NCBI RefSeq assembly: GCF_002858765.1
Contig: NZ_PJRP01000003.1
Span: forward strand, 444,391 to 508,390
DNA from: Cupriavidus pauculus
GTDB lineage: Bacteria; Pseudomonadota; Gammaproteobacteria; Burkholderiales; Burkholderiaceae
DNA length: 64,000 nt
Direction: 5' to 3'
Part shown: piece by piece, positions 25,433 through 35,003 of the stretch
Numbering within the stretch: position 1 is the first letter of the stretch
Layout: each line of letters opens with the position of its first letter
Made by a program: the position numbers and the translations under genes
Notes under the pieces: generated by a model
Seen by the model: only the letters and a program-made list of their open reading frames with translations
Database searches by the model: none
Told to the model about the DNA's origin: nothing

Positions 25433-28027
25433 TTACTCCCCGGCGGCCGCAAACTGCGGCGTCACGTCCATCGCATCCAGCGCGTCCATGGAATCCATGG
25501 CTGCCATCGCATGCATGGCAGACGCAGCCGGTTCCGGCGCGTCTTCCGACATCGACGACACCGCCGTCATGCCGCGGCCCGGATAGTTTTCCAGCACGTC
25601 GAGCAGTGCGAGCAGGCGGCCCATGCCCTCGTTAAGCACGGCACCCGGCACCGGCGCATTGACCCGTGCCGAAGCACGGCCGGCCAGGCGCGACAGGAAT
25701 GCCGGCGCCGTGGGCGTGGGCGTGTGTTGCAGCCGCAGCGCGGTCAGGCCCAGTTGCACGGCCACCATGCCGGCACACAGCGCCGCGTCGGCATCGCCTT
25801 CCTGCGCGAAGTGTTCCGTGGCGTGGCGCAGCGTGCGGAATTGTTCCTCGGCGGCAACCGTCCAGTGCGACCAGCGTGCCACTTGCGATGCATCGCCGGC
25901 CAGCGCCGGATCGCACAGCACGTATTCGACGGACAGCGTGTCACCGGTTTCGTGGTCGATCATGCGCGACACCACCAGGCAGGCCTCGATGCCAGCTTCG
26001 GCAGCGTTGCCGCGACCACGCGCGGCCGTGCGGACCTGGCCTTCGGGGATGCGGACCAGGCAGTGCGCCAGCCAGTGCGCGGCGGCACGATCGCGGCAGG
26101 TCACGTCGCCCACTGCGTGGAACGTCAGCGTGTCGGCCACGGTATCGAGCTTGCTGGCCAGACCATCGGCAATCACACGCGTGGTCTTGCGTGTGCCAGC
26201 GACCCAGCGCTCGCCCAGCTGCTGCCAGCGTGCCAGCGTGGCCGGGCTGGGCAGCGAAGTATTCAGGTTGACCACGGTACGGGCGGCGGCCAGCGTGGCG
26301 CGCACGGTGGCGGCTTCGGCATCGGCCTCGGCTTCGGTCAGCGACTGGCGGGCACGGCCCACCGGCACCACGGTGCTGGCCAGCGGCATGCCGTCGCGGT
26401 CGGCCAGCCAGAGCGTGTGCAGCATCATCTGCGGCGCGCGGCGGCCCTGCACGGTCTGGGCCACGCTCTGCGTGACGGCCAGCACGTAGCGGTCGCAGGC
26501 GCGGCTGGCGTCGCGGCACATGGCCAGGCGCACTTGCTGCACCATCGGGCGCAATGCCGACACACCGGCGCTGCGATGCTGCCAGAGCTGGCGCGCCACG
26601 TCGAAGCCGTACTGGGCCGCGTTCAGTTCGTCGACGCAAACCCCGACCGCATTGGCGCTGTCGGTCAGCGAGCGCAGCATGTCATCCGCGCCGCTACGTT
26701 CGGTCTTGTTCGGCGCGGCTGCCTCGGCGCTGCCCGCCTGGCGGCGTGCCACGTCGACGTCATTGAACAGCGAGCCGCGACGCGGCGTCAGGAACGCGCG
26801 CTCGACCAGCGCGGCGCCCTGTGCCAGTTCCAGGTGTTCCGGCACGCGCTGGCCGGTGGACGCATAGAACACGGGCAGGCGATGGCGGATCACCACGTCC
26901 AGCACCGAGCCCAGGTGCGTGGCTTCGTCGAGCTTGCTGATGATGCAGCCGTCGATGCCACCGGCGGCACCGGCAGCATCGTTGCGATAGGCATGCACCA
27001 CTTCGTTGAGCGTATCGCCATGTGCCGCGCCGTTGAGAAGCAGCACGCGCTGCATCGGCGCCTGCACGCCGGCCAGCATGCCGATCTGGTCGGACAGGCT
27101 GCGGTCGCGCTGGCTCATGCCCACCGTATCGATGATGACGAGGTGCTTGTCCTTCATGGCCGACAGCGCAAAGCGCAGGTCGGCGGCGTCCTTTACCGCA
27201 TGCACGGGCACGCCAAGGATGTCGCCATAGATGCGCAGCTGCTCATGGGCGCCGATCCGGAAACGGTCGGTCGTCAGCAGCGCCAGGCTTTGCGGGCCGT
27301 GGCGCAGCACGAAGCGCGCGGCCAGCTTGGCGGTGGTGGTGGTCTTGCCCACACCGGTCGGGCCGATCAGCGCCAGCACGCCACCCTGGGCAAACAGCGA
27401 ATCCTCATCGGTCAGCACCGGCACCTTGCTGGCCAGCTCCTGGCGAATCCAGGCCATGGCGGCCGGGCGATCGGTGCCCACCGGCAGGCGCGACAGCAGC
27501 GTGCGCGACAGCTGGCCCGAGAAGCCTGCATTGACCATCCATTCGAAGAGCGATTCACGCAGCGGATCGCCGGCGGCCACGCCGTTCGTACCTTGCGACA
27601 GGCCGGCAAACTGACGTTCCAGCATCGATCGCATCGACGCCAGTTCACCACGCAGGTCGCCCAGTATCACGTCTTCCTGGCCGATGCCGGCGGGCAGGGC
27701 CGACGGCGCGGACGGTGCGGACATGGCGCCCAGCGGCATGAACGGCTCGGGGCTGGCGGGATGCAGGTCCTGCAGCGACTGGAGCATCGGCAGCGGAGAC
27801 GGGGACGACAGTGACTGCGACAGTGAAGCCGGCAGCGCCAGCGCGGACGGCTGGTACAGCTGCGCGCCAGCACTCACGGCGCCCAGATCCGTGTCGCGCA
27901 TGGCCACGATTTCCACGCCACCCTCGATGGAGCGGTTGGAGAGCACCACGGCGTCGGGCCCCATGGCCTCGCGCACCTTGCGCATCGCTTCGCGGCCGTT
28001 GGCCGCCACAAACTTTGCCACGCTCAT
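25433..28027 (-). CDS. flhF: SRP-type GTPase FlhF, with long C-terminal extension
   Basis: An 864-aa protein, about twice the usual 370-480 aa. Residues 1-50 are the B-domain start (MSVAKFVAANGREAMRKV), followed by a low-complexity linker, N domain (about 120-210) and G domain (about 215-415): G1 GPTGVGKTTTTAKLA (222-236), DTVGMSQRD (300-308) and SKLDEAT (364-370). Residues 430-864 are an extra region with no recognised motif, ending in a Met/Asp-rich tail (MDSMDALDAMD). FlhF recruits early flagellar parts to the pole. It is 10 bp after flhA and 3 bp before flhG. Confidence 0.9.
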   Translation of the reverse strand: MSVAKFVAANGREAMRKVREAMGPDAVVLSNRSIEGGVEIVAMRDTDLGAVSAGAQLYQPSALALPASLSQSLSSPSPLPMLQSLQDLHPASPEPFMPLGAMSAPSAPSALPAGIGQEDVILGDLRGELASMRSMLERQFAGLSQGTNGVAAGDPLRESLFEWMVNAGFSGQLSRTLLSRLPVGTDRPAAMAWIRQELASKVPVLTDEDSLFAQGGVLALIGPTGVGKTTTTAKLAARFVLRHGPQSLALLTTDRFRIGAHEQLRIYGDILGVPVHAVKDAADLRFALSAMKDKHLVIIDTVGMSQRDRSLSDQIGMLAGVQAPMQRVLLLNGAAHGDTLNEVVHAYRNDAAGAAGGIDGCIISKLDEATHLGSVLDVVIRHRLPVFYASTGQRVPEHLELAQGAALVERAFLTPRRGSLFNDVDVARRQAGSAEAAAPNKTERSGADDMLRSLTDSANAVGVCVDELNAAQYGFDVARQLWQHRSAGVSALRPMVQQVRLAMCRDASRACDRYVLAVTQSVAQTVQGRRAPQMMLHTLWLADRDGMPLASTVVPVGRARQSLTEAEADAEAATVRATLAAARTVVNLNTSLPSPATLARWQQLGERWVAGTRKTTRVIADGLASKLDTVADTLTFHAVGDVTCRDRAAAHWLAHCLVRIPEGQVRTAARGRGNAAEAGIEACLVVSRMIDHETGDTLSVEYVLCDPALAGDASQVARWSHWTVAAEEQFRTLRHATEHFAQEGDADAALCAGMVAVQLGLTALRLQHTPTPTAPAFLSRLAGRASARVNAPVPGAVLNEGMGRLLALLDVLENYPGRGMTAVSSMSEDAPEPAASAMHAMAAMDSMDALDAMDVTPQFAAAGE

Positions 28028-28037
28028 TGTTCAGTCC

Positions 28038-30125
28038 TCACGCTGCTCCGCCGATCATGGCGGTGATGCGAATGTTGCGGTTGTCCGGTACTTCGGCGTG
28101 CGACAGCACCTTCAGCTGCGGCAGCGTGCGGCGCAGGAAGCGCGCCATCAGCGGTCGCATCGGGGGCGGCACCAGCAGCACCGGATCCAGGCCCAGTTGC
28201 TCCTGGCGCACCACGGCGCCCTGTGCCTGCTGCAGCAGCGCATCGGCCAGGCCCGGCTCGATGCCGCCGCCGTTGGCCAGCGCCTGCGTCAGCACGCGCT
28301 CCAGGCCGGCGTCCAGCCCGATCACCTGCATGTCGGCGTTGTTGGGGAACAACTGCTGCGTGATGGCACGGCCCAGCGACACGCGCACCAGCGTGGTCAG
28401 CTCGGCTGGATCGTTGATCTTCGGCGCGTTGTCGGCCACCACATCCAGGATGGTGCGCATGTCGCGGATCGCCACGCCTTCGTCCAGCAGGTTCTGCAGC
28501 ACCTTCTGCAGGCCGGTCAGCGAGATCGTCTTCGGCACCAGGTCCTCGGTCAGCTTCGGGGCTTCCTTGGCGATGCGGTCCAGCAGCGCCTGCACTTCCT
28601 GGCGGCCCAGCAGTTCCGACGCGTGCATCTGGATCAGGTGGTTCAGGTGCGTGGCCACCACGGTGCTGGCGTCCACCACCGTGTAGCCGTAGGCCTGCGC
28701 CTGCTCCTTGAGTGCGGCGTCGATCCACACGGCCGGCAGCCCGAAAGCGGGGTCGCGCGTGGTGGCGCCCGGCAGCGTACCGCTGACCTGGCCCGGGTTG
28801 ATGGCCATCCATTGACCCGGATTGGCTTCGCCGCTGCCAATTTCCACGCCCTTGAGCGTGATGCGGTATGCGTTCGGCTTCAGTTCGAGGTTGTCGCGGA
28901 TGTGCACCACCGGCACCAGGAAGCCAATGTCCTGCGCCATCTTCTTGCGGATGCTCTTGATGCGTCCCAGCAGTTCGCCGTTCTGCGCGCGATCTACCAG
29001 GGTGATCAGGCGGTAGCCCACTTCCATGCCCAGCGGGTCGACCATCGTGACGTCTTCCCAGGTGGCTTCGGCCACTTCGGCCTGCACGGCCGGGCTGCGC
29101 TCTTCGTTGGCCTTGGTCTCGGTAGCCTTGACTTCGCGGCGCATCTGATAGCGGCCGAACCAGATCAGGCCGCCGGCCAGCAGCAGGAAGGCAAAGTGCG
29201 GCATGCCCGGGATCAGGCCCATCGTGCCGATGATCGCAGCGGTGATGAACATCACGCGCGGGTTCGAGAACAGCTGGCCGGTCAGCTGCTGGCCAACGTC
29301 CTGCTCGTTCGACACGCGCGACACGATCACACCGGCCGCCGTGGAGATCACCAGCGCCGGGATCTGCGCCACCAGGCCGTCACCGATCGTCAGCAGCGTG
29401 TAGTTGTGTACGGCGGTGCCAAAGTCCAGGTCGTGCTGCACCATGCCCACCACCATGCCGGCGGCCACGTTGATGAACATGATCAGCAGGCCGGCGATGG
29501 CATCGCCGCGCACGAACTTCGAGGCACCATCCATGGCACCGTAGAAATCCGATTCCTGGGCCACTTCGGTGCGGCGCTTGCGGGCGCCTTCCTCGTTGAT
29601 CAGGCCGGCGTTCAGGTCGGCGTCGATGGCCATCTGCTTGCCGGGCATGGCATCGAGCATGAAGCGCGCGCCAACTTCGGCGATACGGCCCGCACCCTTG
29701 GTAATCACCATGAAGTTGATCACGACCAGGATGGCGAACACCACGATACCGACCGCGAAGTTGCCGCCCACCAGGAAGTGGCCGAAGGCTTCGATCACCT
29801 TGCCGGCGGCGTCGGGGCCGGTATGGCCTTCCAGCAGCACCACGCGGGTGGACGCCACGTTCAGCGACAGGCGCAGCAGCGTGGAGAACAGCAGCACGGC
29901 CGGGAACGCGGCAAAGTCCAGCGGGCGCTGGGTGTACATGCCCACCAGCAGCACCATGATCGACAGCGCGATGTTGAAGGTGAACAGCAGGTCCAGGATG
30001 AATGCCGGCAGCGGCAGGATCATCATGCCGAGGATCATGACGATCAGCAGCGGGCCAGCCAGCGCCTTCATCTGGGCGCCACCCCGCAGTGCGGGCATGT
30101 TGAAAAGGTTGGTCAGTGCGTTCAT
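28038..30125 (-). CDS. flhA: Flagellar export gate protein FlhA
   Basis: A 695-aa FHIPEP-family protein forming the nonameric export gate of the flagellar type III machine. Eight membrane helices occupy about the first 330 residues, with the conserved cytoplasmic block KGAGRIAEVGARFMLDAMPG and AGLINEEGARKRR (FHIPEP signature area). The soluble domain begins near residue 360 and contains PLGMEVGYRLI. The length matches the family. Its start overlaps the flhB stop by 4 bp. Confidence 0.97.
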   Translation of the reverse strand: MNALTNLFNMPALRGGAQMKALAGPLLIVMILGMMILPLPAFILDLLFTFNIALSIMVLLVGMYTQRPLDFAAFPAVLLFSTLLRLSLNVASTRVVLLEGHTGPDAAGKVIEAFGHFLVGGNFAVGIVVFAILVVINFMVITKGAGRIAEVGARFMLDAMPGKQMAIDADLNAGLINEEGARKRRTEVAQESDFYGAMDGASKFVRGDAIAGLLIMFINVAAGMVVGMVQHDLDFGTAVHNYTLLTIGDGLVAQIPALVISTAAGVIVSRVSNEQDVGQQLTGQLFSNPRVMFITAAIIGTMGLIPGMPHFAFLLLAGGLIWFGRYQMRREVKATETKANEERSPAVQAEVAEATWEDVTMVDPLGMEVGYRLITLVDRAQNGELLGRIKSIRKKMAQDIGFLVPVVHIRDNLELKPNAYRITLKGVEIGSGEANPGQWMAINPGQVSGTLPGATTRDPAFGLPAVWIDAALKEQAQAYGYTVVDASTVVATHLNHLIQMHASELLGRQEVQALLDRIAKEAPKLTEDLVPKTISLTGLQKVLQNLLDEGVAIRDMRTILDVVADNAPKINDPAELTTLVRVSLGRAITQQLFPNNADMQVIGLDAGLERVLTQALANGGGIEPGLADALLQQAQGAVVRQEQLGLDPVLLVPPPMRPLMARFLRRTLPQLKVLSHAEVPDNRNIRITAMIGGAA

Positions 30126-31267
30126 GCGCGGCTTTCCGGTACGGCAAGTTCATCTGGCACCAGCAGTTCGGTCGGCGAATCGGGCTGCGGACCGTAGCTG
30201 TAGTGCCAGTTCTTCAATTGATAAACCCAGGCCAGAACCTCGGCCACGGCGGTGTACAGGCCCGCAGGGATTTCGTGGCCCAGTTCCACGTGCCGGTGCA
30301 GCGCCCGCGCCAGCGGCGGGGCGGACAGTACCGGCACGCGATGCTCCTTGGCCAGCTCGCGAATGCGAGCGGCCACATCGTCGGCGCCCTTTGCCACGAC
30401 GCGCGGCGCGTTCCAGCGCGCGCCTTCGTCGTATTTCAGTGCCACGGCGAAGTGGGTGGGGTTGGTCACCACCACGTCCGCCTTGGGCACCTCGGACATC
30501 ATGCGGCGCCGCGCAATGGCCCGCTGCTGCTGGCGGATACGGGCCTTGATGTGCGGATCGCCATCGGTTTCCTTCATCTCCTGCTTGACCTCTTCCTTGG
30601 TCATGCGGAGCTTCTTGTAGAACGTCCAGAGCTGCCACGGCGTGTCGATGGCCGCCACCAGCAGCAGCGACCCGGCCACCATGCCGCACACATAGAGCAC
30701 CATCTCCATCATGTGCAGCAGCGCTTCGTGGACCGGCGCATTCATCAGCGCGATGGCCTCGGGCAGCTTGTGCCAGACCATCCACGCACCCACGCAGCCC
30801 ACCAGCAGCGACTTGGCGATGGCCTTGACCAGTTCCACGACCGTGTGGGACGAGAACATGCGGCCGATCCCTTGCAGCGGCGACAGGCGCGAGAAGTCGG
30901 GCGAGAACGACTTGGTCGAAAAGCTCCAGCCACCCAGCGCCAGCGGTGCGATCAGGGCCGCCACGCCAAACATCAGCAGCAGCGGAAAGAACGCCAGCAG
31001 GCTGTCCCAGATCGCCATGCCGAACTGCGACAGCATGCGGTTGGTGTCAAAGGCCGTGGCCGGCTCAAAGGCCAGCGTTGTCTGCATGACCGCATTCAGC
31101 TTGCGGCCCAGCGTGCCGCCCATGACGTACAGGCCCAGCACACCCGTCATCAGCATCACGAACGTGCCGAGCTCGCGCGAACGCACCACCTGCCCCTCCT
31201 CGCGCGCCTTTTCAAGGCGCCGGGGTGAGGCGGGTTCGGTTTTCTCGAGATCGCTTTCCTCGGACAT
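30122..31267 (-). CDS. flhB: Flagellar export switch protein FlhB
   Basis: A 381-aa substrate-specificity switch of the flagellar export machine. It begins MSEESDLEKTEPASPRRLEKAREEG (shown in part; KTEPAS-RRLEKAREEGQV is the family start), has four membrane helices, then the autocleavage motif NPTH in VVTNPTHFAVALKY. ATG 31267 is preferred over 31288 because similarity starts there. First gene of the flhB-flhA-flhF-flhG-fliA-flhE run. Confidence 0.96.
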   Translation of the reverse strand: MSEESDLEKTEPASPRRLEKAREEGQVVRSRELGTFVMLMTGVLGLYVMGGTLGRKLNAVMQTTLAFEPATAFDTNRMLSQFGMAIWDSLLAFFPLLLMFGVAALIAPLALGGWSFSTKSFSPDFSRLSPLQGIGRMFSSHTVVELVKAIAKSLLVGCVGAWMVWHKLPEAIALMNAPVHEALLHMMEMVLYVCGMVAGSLLLVAAIDTPWQLWTFYKKLRMTKEEVKQEMKETDGDPHIKARIRQQQRAIARRRMMSEVPKADVVVTNPTHFAVALKYDEGARWNAPRVVAKGADDVAARIRELAKEHRVPVLSAPPLARALHRHVELGHEIPAGLYTAVAEVLAWVYQLKNWHYSYGPQPDSPTELLVPDELAVPESRA

Positions 31268-31573
31268 GAATGCTCCAGTGCGAAGCACGCGGGCGGCACT
31301 TCGTCACCGAGGATTATCAAATCCCTAGGGGCAAGGCATTGGGGGGAAAAGGCGGGGAAACAGGTGCCTGTTTCAGGAATGAGAGGGGCAGCGGAAATAA
31401 CGGCCCGGGGAAAGGCGATCTTTAGGGTCAAGACGCCAAATAGTGCCGATCTCGCCCGGTTCGGTCGGGATCGGCACCGATGATGTCACAGATTGCGCGT
31501 GACATCCAGAACCAGCGGCGCTGCCGCCGGCCCTGTCTCTGTATACATACAGCGCTTGCCAGACAGCGGCCGC
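31268..31573. other. Intergenic region between SDR and flhB
   Basis: A 306-bp gap upstream of flhB. It should hold the FlhDC-dependent promoter of the flhB operon, but no confident FlhDC box or -10/-35 pair was recognised. It contains the hairpin described at 31443-31477 and a near-palindrome TGTATACATACA near 31540. Confidence 0.5.
31443..31477 (-). terminator. Strong hairpin after the SDR gene
   Basis: GTGCCGATCTCG (31443-31454) pairs with CGGGATCGGCAC (31466-31477), one G-T wobble, 11-nt loop. It lies about 100 bp after the SDR stop on the minus strand and is not followed by a clear T run (TATTTGG). It probably separates the SDR and flhB transcripts. Confidence 0.5.
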
Positions 31574-32446
31574 TTAGCGGACCACATCCTCATGGTCGGT
31601 CGAGATCGACAGATCGCGCCAAGCTGCCAGTTCGGCCTCCACCGCCTTGTGCTTGGCTTCGATCCGGGCCACGGCATCGGAGCCCAGCGGCAGGCGCAGC
31701 GGCGGCCGCTGGCTGTCGGCCAGGCGCAGGATAGCCGCCGTCAGCTTGGCCGGATCGCCCGGCTGCGCATGATTGGCGCTCTTGGCAAAAACGCGCATCT
31801 GGCCCACCGTCTCGGCGTAGTCGTCGATGATGGTCTGCGTCGACACCAGCGAATTGTCGTTGAGAAAGTCCGTGCGGAAGAAGCCCGGCTCCACGACGGT
31901 CACGTGGATGCCCAGCGGCGCCAGTTCCTGCGACATGGCTTCCGTCAGCCCTTCCACCGCAAATTTCGACGCACCGTAGACGCCCCAGCCGTAGTAGGCC
32001 GAGTAGCCGCCCAACGACGAGATGTTGATCACATGACCGCTGCGCTGCTTGCGCATCTGCGGCAGCACGGCGCGCGATACGGCCAGCAGGCCGAACACAT
32101 TAGTATCGAAGTTAGCCTTTGCTTCGGCTACCGTCGTTTCTTCCACGGCACCGAGGATGCCAAAGCCGGCGTTGTTGACCAGCACATCGATGCGGCCAAA
32201 ACGCTCGACACCCTGGCGCACCGCCTCGACAGCGTCTTCCTCGCGGGTGACGTCGACCTTTACCGCCAGCAGGTTCGGGTGGTCGCCGAAGGCTTCGACC
32301 ACCTGCAGCGGGTTACGTGCCGTAGCAATCACACTGTCACCACGCTGCAACGCTGCACGCACGATCAACGTGCCGAAGCCGCGCGACGCGCCGGTGACAA
32401 ACCAAACCTTGCTGCCGTTGTTCTGGGATCGGATCGATTGGGACAT
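31574..32446 (-). CDS. Short-chain dehydrogenase/reductase (SDR)
   Basis: A 290-aa classical SDR oxidoreductase. NAD(P) site VTGASRGFGTLIVRAAL near residue 18, the NNAGFG motif near 92, ISSLGGYSAYYG with catalytic Ser, and YGASKFAVEG with Tyr/Lys. Similar proteins act on small carbonyl compounds, and the substrate is not predictable. A ribosome site CAGGAG precedes the ATG. It is a single gene unrelated to the flagellar operon downstream. Confidence 0.9.
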   Translation of the reverse strand: MSQSIRSQNNGSKVWFVTGASRGFGTLIVRAALQRGDSVIATARNPLQVVEAFGDHPNLLAVKVDVTREEDAVEAVRQGVERFGRIDVLVNNAGFGILGAVEETTVAEAKANFDTNVFGLLAVSRAVLPQMRKQRSGHVINISSLGGYSAYYGWGVYGASKFAVEGLTEAMSQELAPLGIHVTVVEPGFFRTDFLNDNSLVSTQTIIDDYAETVGQMRVFAKSANHAQPGDPAKLTAAILRLADSQRPPLRLPLGSDAVARIEAKHKAVEAELAAWRDLSISTDHEDVVR

Positions 32447-32669
32447 GACTGACTCCTGGAAGTATCTGGATCGGGTTAGCGTTCCGGAGCCGTCTTGCCT
32501 TGTCGGGGTGCGGCACCGGCGCCGTTGAGACCCATGGTAGGCAGGTCATCGTTCCCAAACAATGGTGATGTAAATTGATCTAATAGCAACTAATTTTTGT
32601 GAATACTCATGACTGTTCCCGCGGCGCCGCTCCGGCGGCCTCGGGCAGGTCTTCGGCCTAACGTCCGCG

Positions 32670-33177
32670 CAGCCACGCCATACCAGCTTGCTGCATTCGA
32701 TCATCGACGTCAGTTCAAGCAACCCCCGCAGTTCCGCCGTCTTGTCCGCCGGCAGCTTCAGCACTTCGGTCAGCAAATACCTCAGGGTGGAAGGGCTGTC
32801 TTCCAGCGTGGCCTTGAGCATGCCCAGGGTGAAGCGGCAATCTTGCTGACGGCCTGTGCGAAAGACCTCCAGATGCTCGTGAATGCCCAGCGCGCAGATG
32901 TCGAACCGCTCGCGGCGCGCCACCTCGATGGCATCCCCGGCAATGCCTTCAAACGGATAGACGCCCTCGGTCTTCCAGCGATGGACAGTGCGCTGGCATC
33001 CTCGGCGCGCTGGCTGCGATGCCGGGCCTGCAGGGATTCCCGTGCCGTCCTGACCACGTGCTGCATGGCGGGGTCTATACGCTTGTGCAGCGGCCGGTCC
33101 GGCCTGCCTGACTGCGCAGGTTCGATACAGGCGATCGGCATCCGGACTGTTATGGAACCGAGATTTCGCATTTCCAT
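32670..33177 (-). pseudogene. Frameshifted internal fragment of a large ATP-binding (HATPase-type) protein
   Basis: Two minus-strand frames must be joined to read one protein. The first, from ATG 33177 after GGAGGTCACG, gives RPDRPLHKRIDPAMQHVVRTARESLQARH and RSQRAED (read in parts). The second, from about 32,990, gives WKTEGVYPFEGIAGDAIEVA, RFDICALGIHEHLEVFRTGR, LKATLEDSPSTLRYLLTEVL and KLPADKTAELRGLLELTSM. These resemble the central region of long HATPase-type ATP-binding proteins often found in defence or mobile islands. The frameshift is near 33,000, and similarity stops near 32,700, so both ends are lost. The family call is from memory of conserved blocks. Confidence 0.55.
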
Positions 33178-33274
33178 CGTGACCTCCGTCGCTTGAACAC
33201 GCAAAGGAGGCTAACACCGCACCACACGCAGCGGGCGGGTTGGACACATGTTGTGACAGCGTTTCAGATTCGTC

Positions 33275-33994
33275 TCACTCGAGCCTGCCGGGCTCGATCT
33301 CGATGCCGAGTTGCCCGGCCATCTCCACCACCAGCGCCTGCAGTCGCGTCACTTTCTCTTCGAGTGCGCGATGGCTGATGCGCAGCGCTTCAAGCTCGGA
33401 AGGCGATGGCGTCGCCTCGCCGCCACCGCGCGACGACGGCGCAGCGAACTCTGGCATGGCCACTTCACCGCAGAGCAGGTGCATCCAGCGATGTTCGCGT
33501 TCGCCGGGCGCGCGGGGCAGCTTCACCACCAGCACCGGCGAGCGCTCGGCCAGTTCATCCAGGAACGCCTCGACCGACGAAATATCCGCAAAGGCGTGCA
33601 GCCGGGCCGAATTCAACCGCAGTTCGGCCGCCGTCTGCGGACCGCGCAGCATCAGCGTGGACAGCAGCGCGGCCGACTGGCTTGGCACGCCCAGCACCTT
33701 GCCCAGGTTCTGTTCGAAGCGCGGCACGCGGCTGCTGCTGCCCTCGAACACCAGGCTCAACGACTTCAGGCCGTCGATCGCGGTCAGGATCTCGTCCTCG
33801 GTCACGCTCATCACGGGCGAGCGCGCGGTCTTCTGGTTGCAGCCGGACGCCAGCGCGTTCAGCGACAGCGGGTAGGTGTCGGGTACGGTGTATTGCTTTT
33901 CCAGCAATACGGCCACCACGCGTGCCTCCAGCGGCGTGAGGGTGCGCAAGGCGGGGCGCGAGGGGGTATCGGGGGTTTGGTCCATGGATGACAT
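33275..33994 (-). CDS. UPF0502/DUF480 family protein (YceH)
   Basis: A 239-aa member of the YceH family, two winged-helix-like repeats. Core blocks: LTPLEARVVAVLLEKQYTVPDTYPLSLNAL (in parts LTPLEARVVAVLLEKQ and TYPLSLNALASGCNQKT), SPVMSVTEDEILTAIDGL and LMLRGPQTAAELRLNSARLH. The C-terminus has a short coiled coil (EEKVTRLQALV). ATG 33994 was taken because similarity begins about 17 residues later; ATG 33985 is equally possible. Function is not established. It is divergent from maiA. Confidence 0.9.
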   Translation of the reverse strand: MSSMDQTPDTPSRPALRTLTPLEARVVAVLLEKQYTVPDTYPLSLNALASGCNQKTARSPVMSVTEDEILTAIDGLKSLSLVFEGSSSRVPRFEQNLGKVLGVPSQSAALLSTLMLRGPQTAAELRLNSARLHAFADISSVEAFLDELAERSPVLVVKLPRAPGEREHRWMHLLCGEVAMPEFAAPSSRGGGEATPSPSELEALRISHRALEEKVTRLQALVVEMAGQLGIEIEPGRLE

Positions 33995-34217
33995 CGGCAG
34001 GTTGGCGGGCCCGGAGGGCCGAGGCGCCCATTGAAGCGCAAGGGCGGCGGCGATGCAACCGTCCGCCCGCACCGGGCTTTGTGTCGCAATGTATCAGCCC
34101 GGCGCGCCGAGACACACGCATACCGGGCGCGCACCCGGTGACACAACGCCGATACGCCCGGCAGTCACGCTGCAGCCAACGTCCCGTTTCAAAAACCGGC
34201 ATCCCTGGAGGATCATC

Positions 34218-34856
34218 ATGAAGCTGTATGCCAACGAGGTTTCATCGGCCACATCGCGCGTGCGGATCGCGCTGGCCGTCAAAGGACTGGCCGTCGACGT
34301 CCAGCCCGTCACGATCTTCGGCGACGCCGCCCAGTCGCGCCAGGCCGCTTACCGCGCGATCAACCCGCAGGGCCTGGTGCCGGCCCTAGAGACCGACGCC
34401 GGCGAGCTGATCACGCAATCGCTGGCGATCATCGAATACCTGGATGAACGGTTTCGCACACCGCCGCTGCTGCCCGCCGACCCCGAAGACCGCGCATTCG
34501 CACGCGCCGTTGCGCTGGCCATCGCCAGCGAGATCCATGCGCTGCTGCCTCCGCGCGTGGCGGCCCGGCTATCCCAGATTCCGGGCATGGATGCCGACGG
34601 CATCACCGCGTGGGTACGCCACTGGGTCGATGTCGGCCTGACCGCCGTCGAAGACCGACTGGCCGCGCGTCGCACGGGCCCCTATGTGGTGGGCAATGTC
34701 CCGACGATTGCCGACATCTACCTGTTCCCGCAAGTCATCAGCGCGGCGCGCATGGGCTTCGACGTGGCGCAGCGCTGGCCGAACATCGCGGAAATCGTGG
34801 CACGCTTGCACGACATTCCGGCGTTCGCGCAGAACGCACCAGCACCGCGCACGTAG
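34218..34856 (+). CDS. maiA: Glutathione S-transferase, zeta class (maleylacetoacetate isomerase)
   Basis: A 212-aa zeta-class GST, the usual length for MaiA, which isomerises maleylacetoacetate or maleylpyruvate with glutathione. The N-terminal thioredoxin-like domain has the zeta motif SSATSRVRIALAVKG and NPQGLVPALE; QSLAIIEYLDERF closes it. The C-terminal helical domain has GNVPTIADIYLFPQV. ATG 34218 follows GGAGG. No homogentisate or gentisate genes adjoin it, so the pathway it serves is not shown here; a general GST role is possible. Confidence 0.83.
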   Translation: MKLYANEVSSATSRVRIALAVKGLAVDVQPVTIFGDAAQSRQAAYRAINPQGLVPALETDAGELITQSLAIIEYLDERFRTPPLLPADPEDRAFARAVALAIASEIHALLPPRVAARLSQIPGMDADGITAWVRHWVDVGLTAVEDRLAARRTGPYVVGNVPTIADIYLFPQVISAARMGFDVAQRWPNIAEIVARLHDIPAFAQNAPAPRT

Positions 34857-35003
34857 CCGCCCCGATATGGCGGGCGGCGGCCCGGCATGGCGGCCCGACC
34901 ATCGCCGCCGTGCGGCAGCATAAGAAACCGCGAAAACATTCGTTGGCCCGCGCGGCGGGCAAGCGTACGGTCTGGCTTTCCGCCACTCCTTTCGTACGCA
35001 CGC

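Noticed and set aside
24599-27814. A 1071-codon open frame on the plus strand across flhG/flhF
   Set aside because: It is antisense to flhF and flhG, rich in His, Arg and Gln as expected from the complement of GC-rich codons, and has no family motif.
31421-31452. Possible sigma-28 promoter (TTAGGGTC...GCCGATCT) upstream of flhB on the plus strand
   Set aside because: It points away from flhB toward no plus-strand gene, and the GCCGATC part belongs to a hairpin stem.
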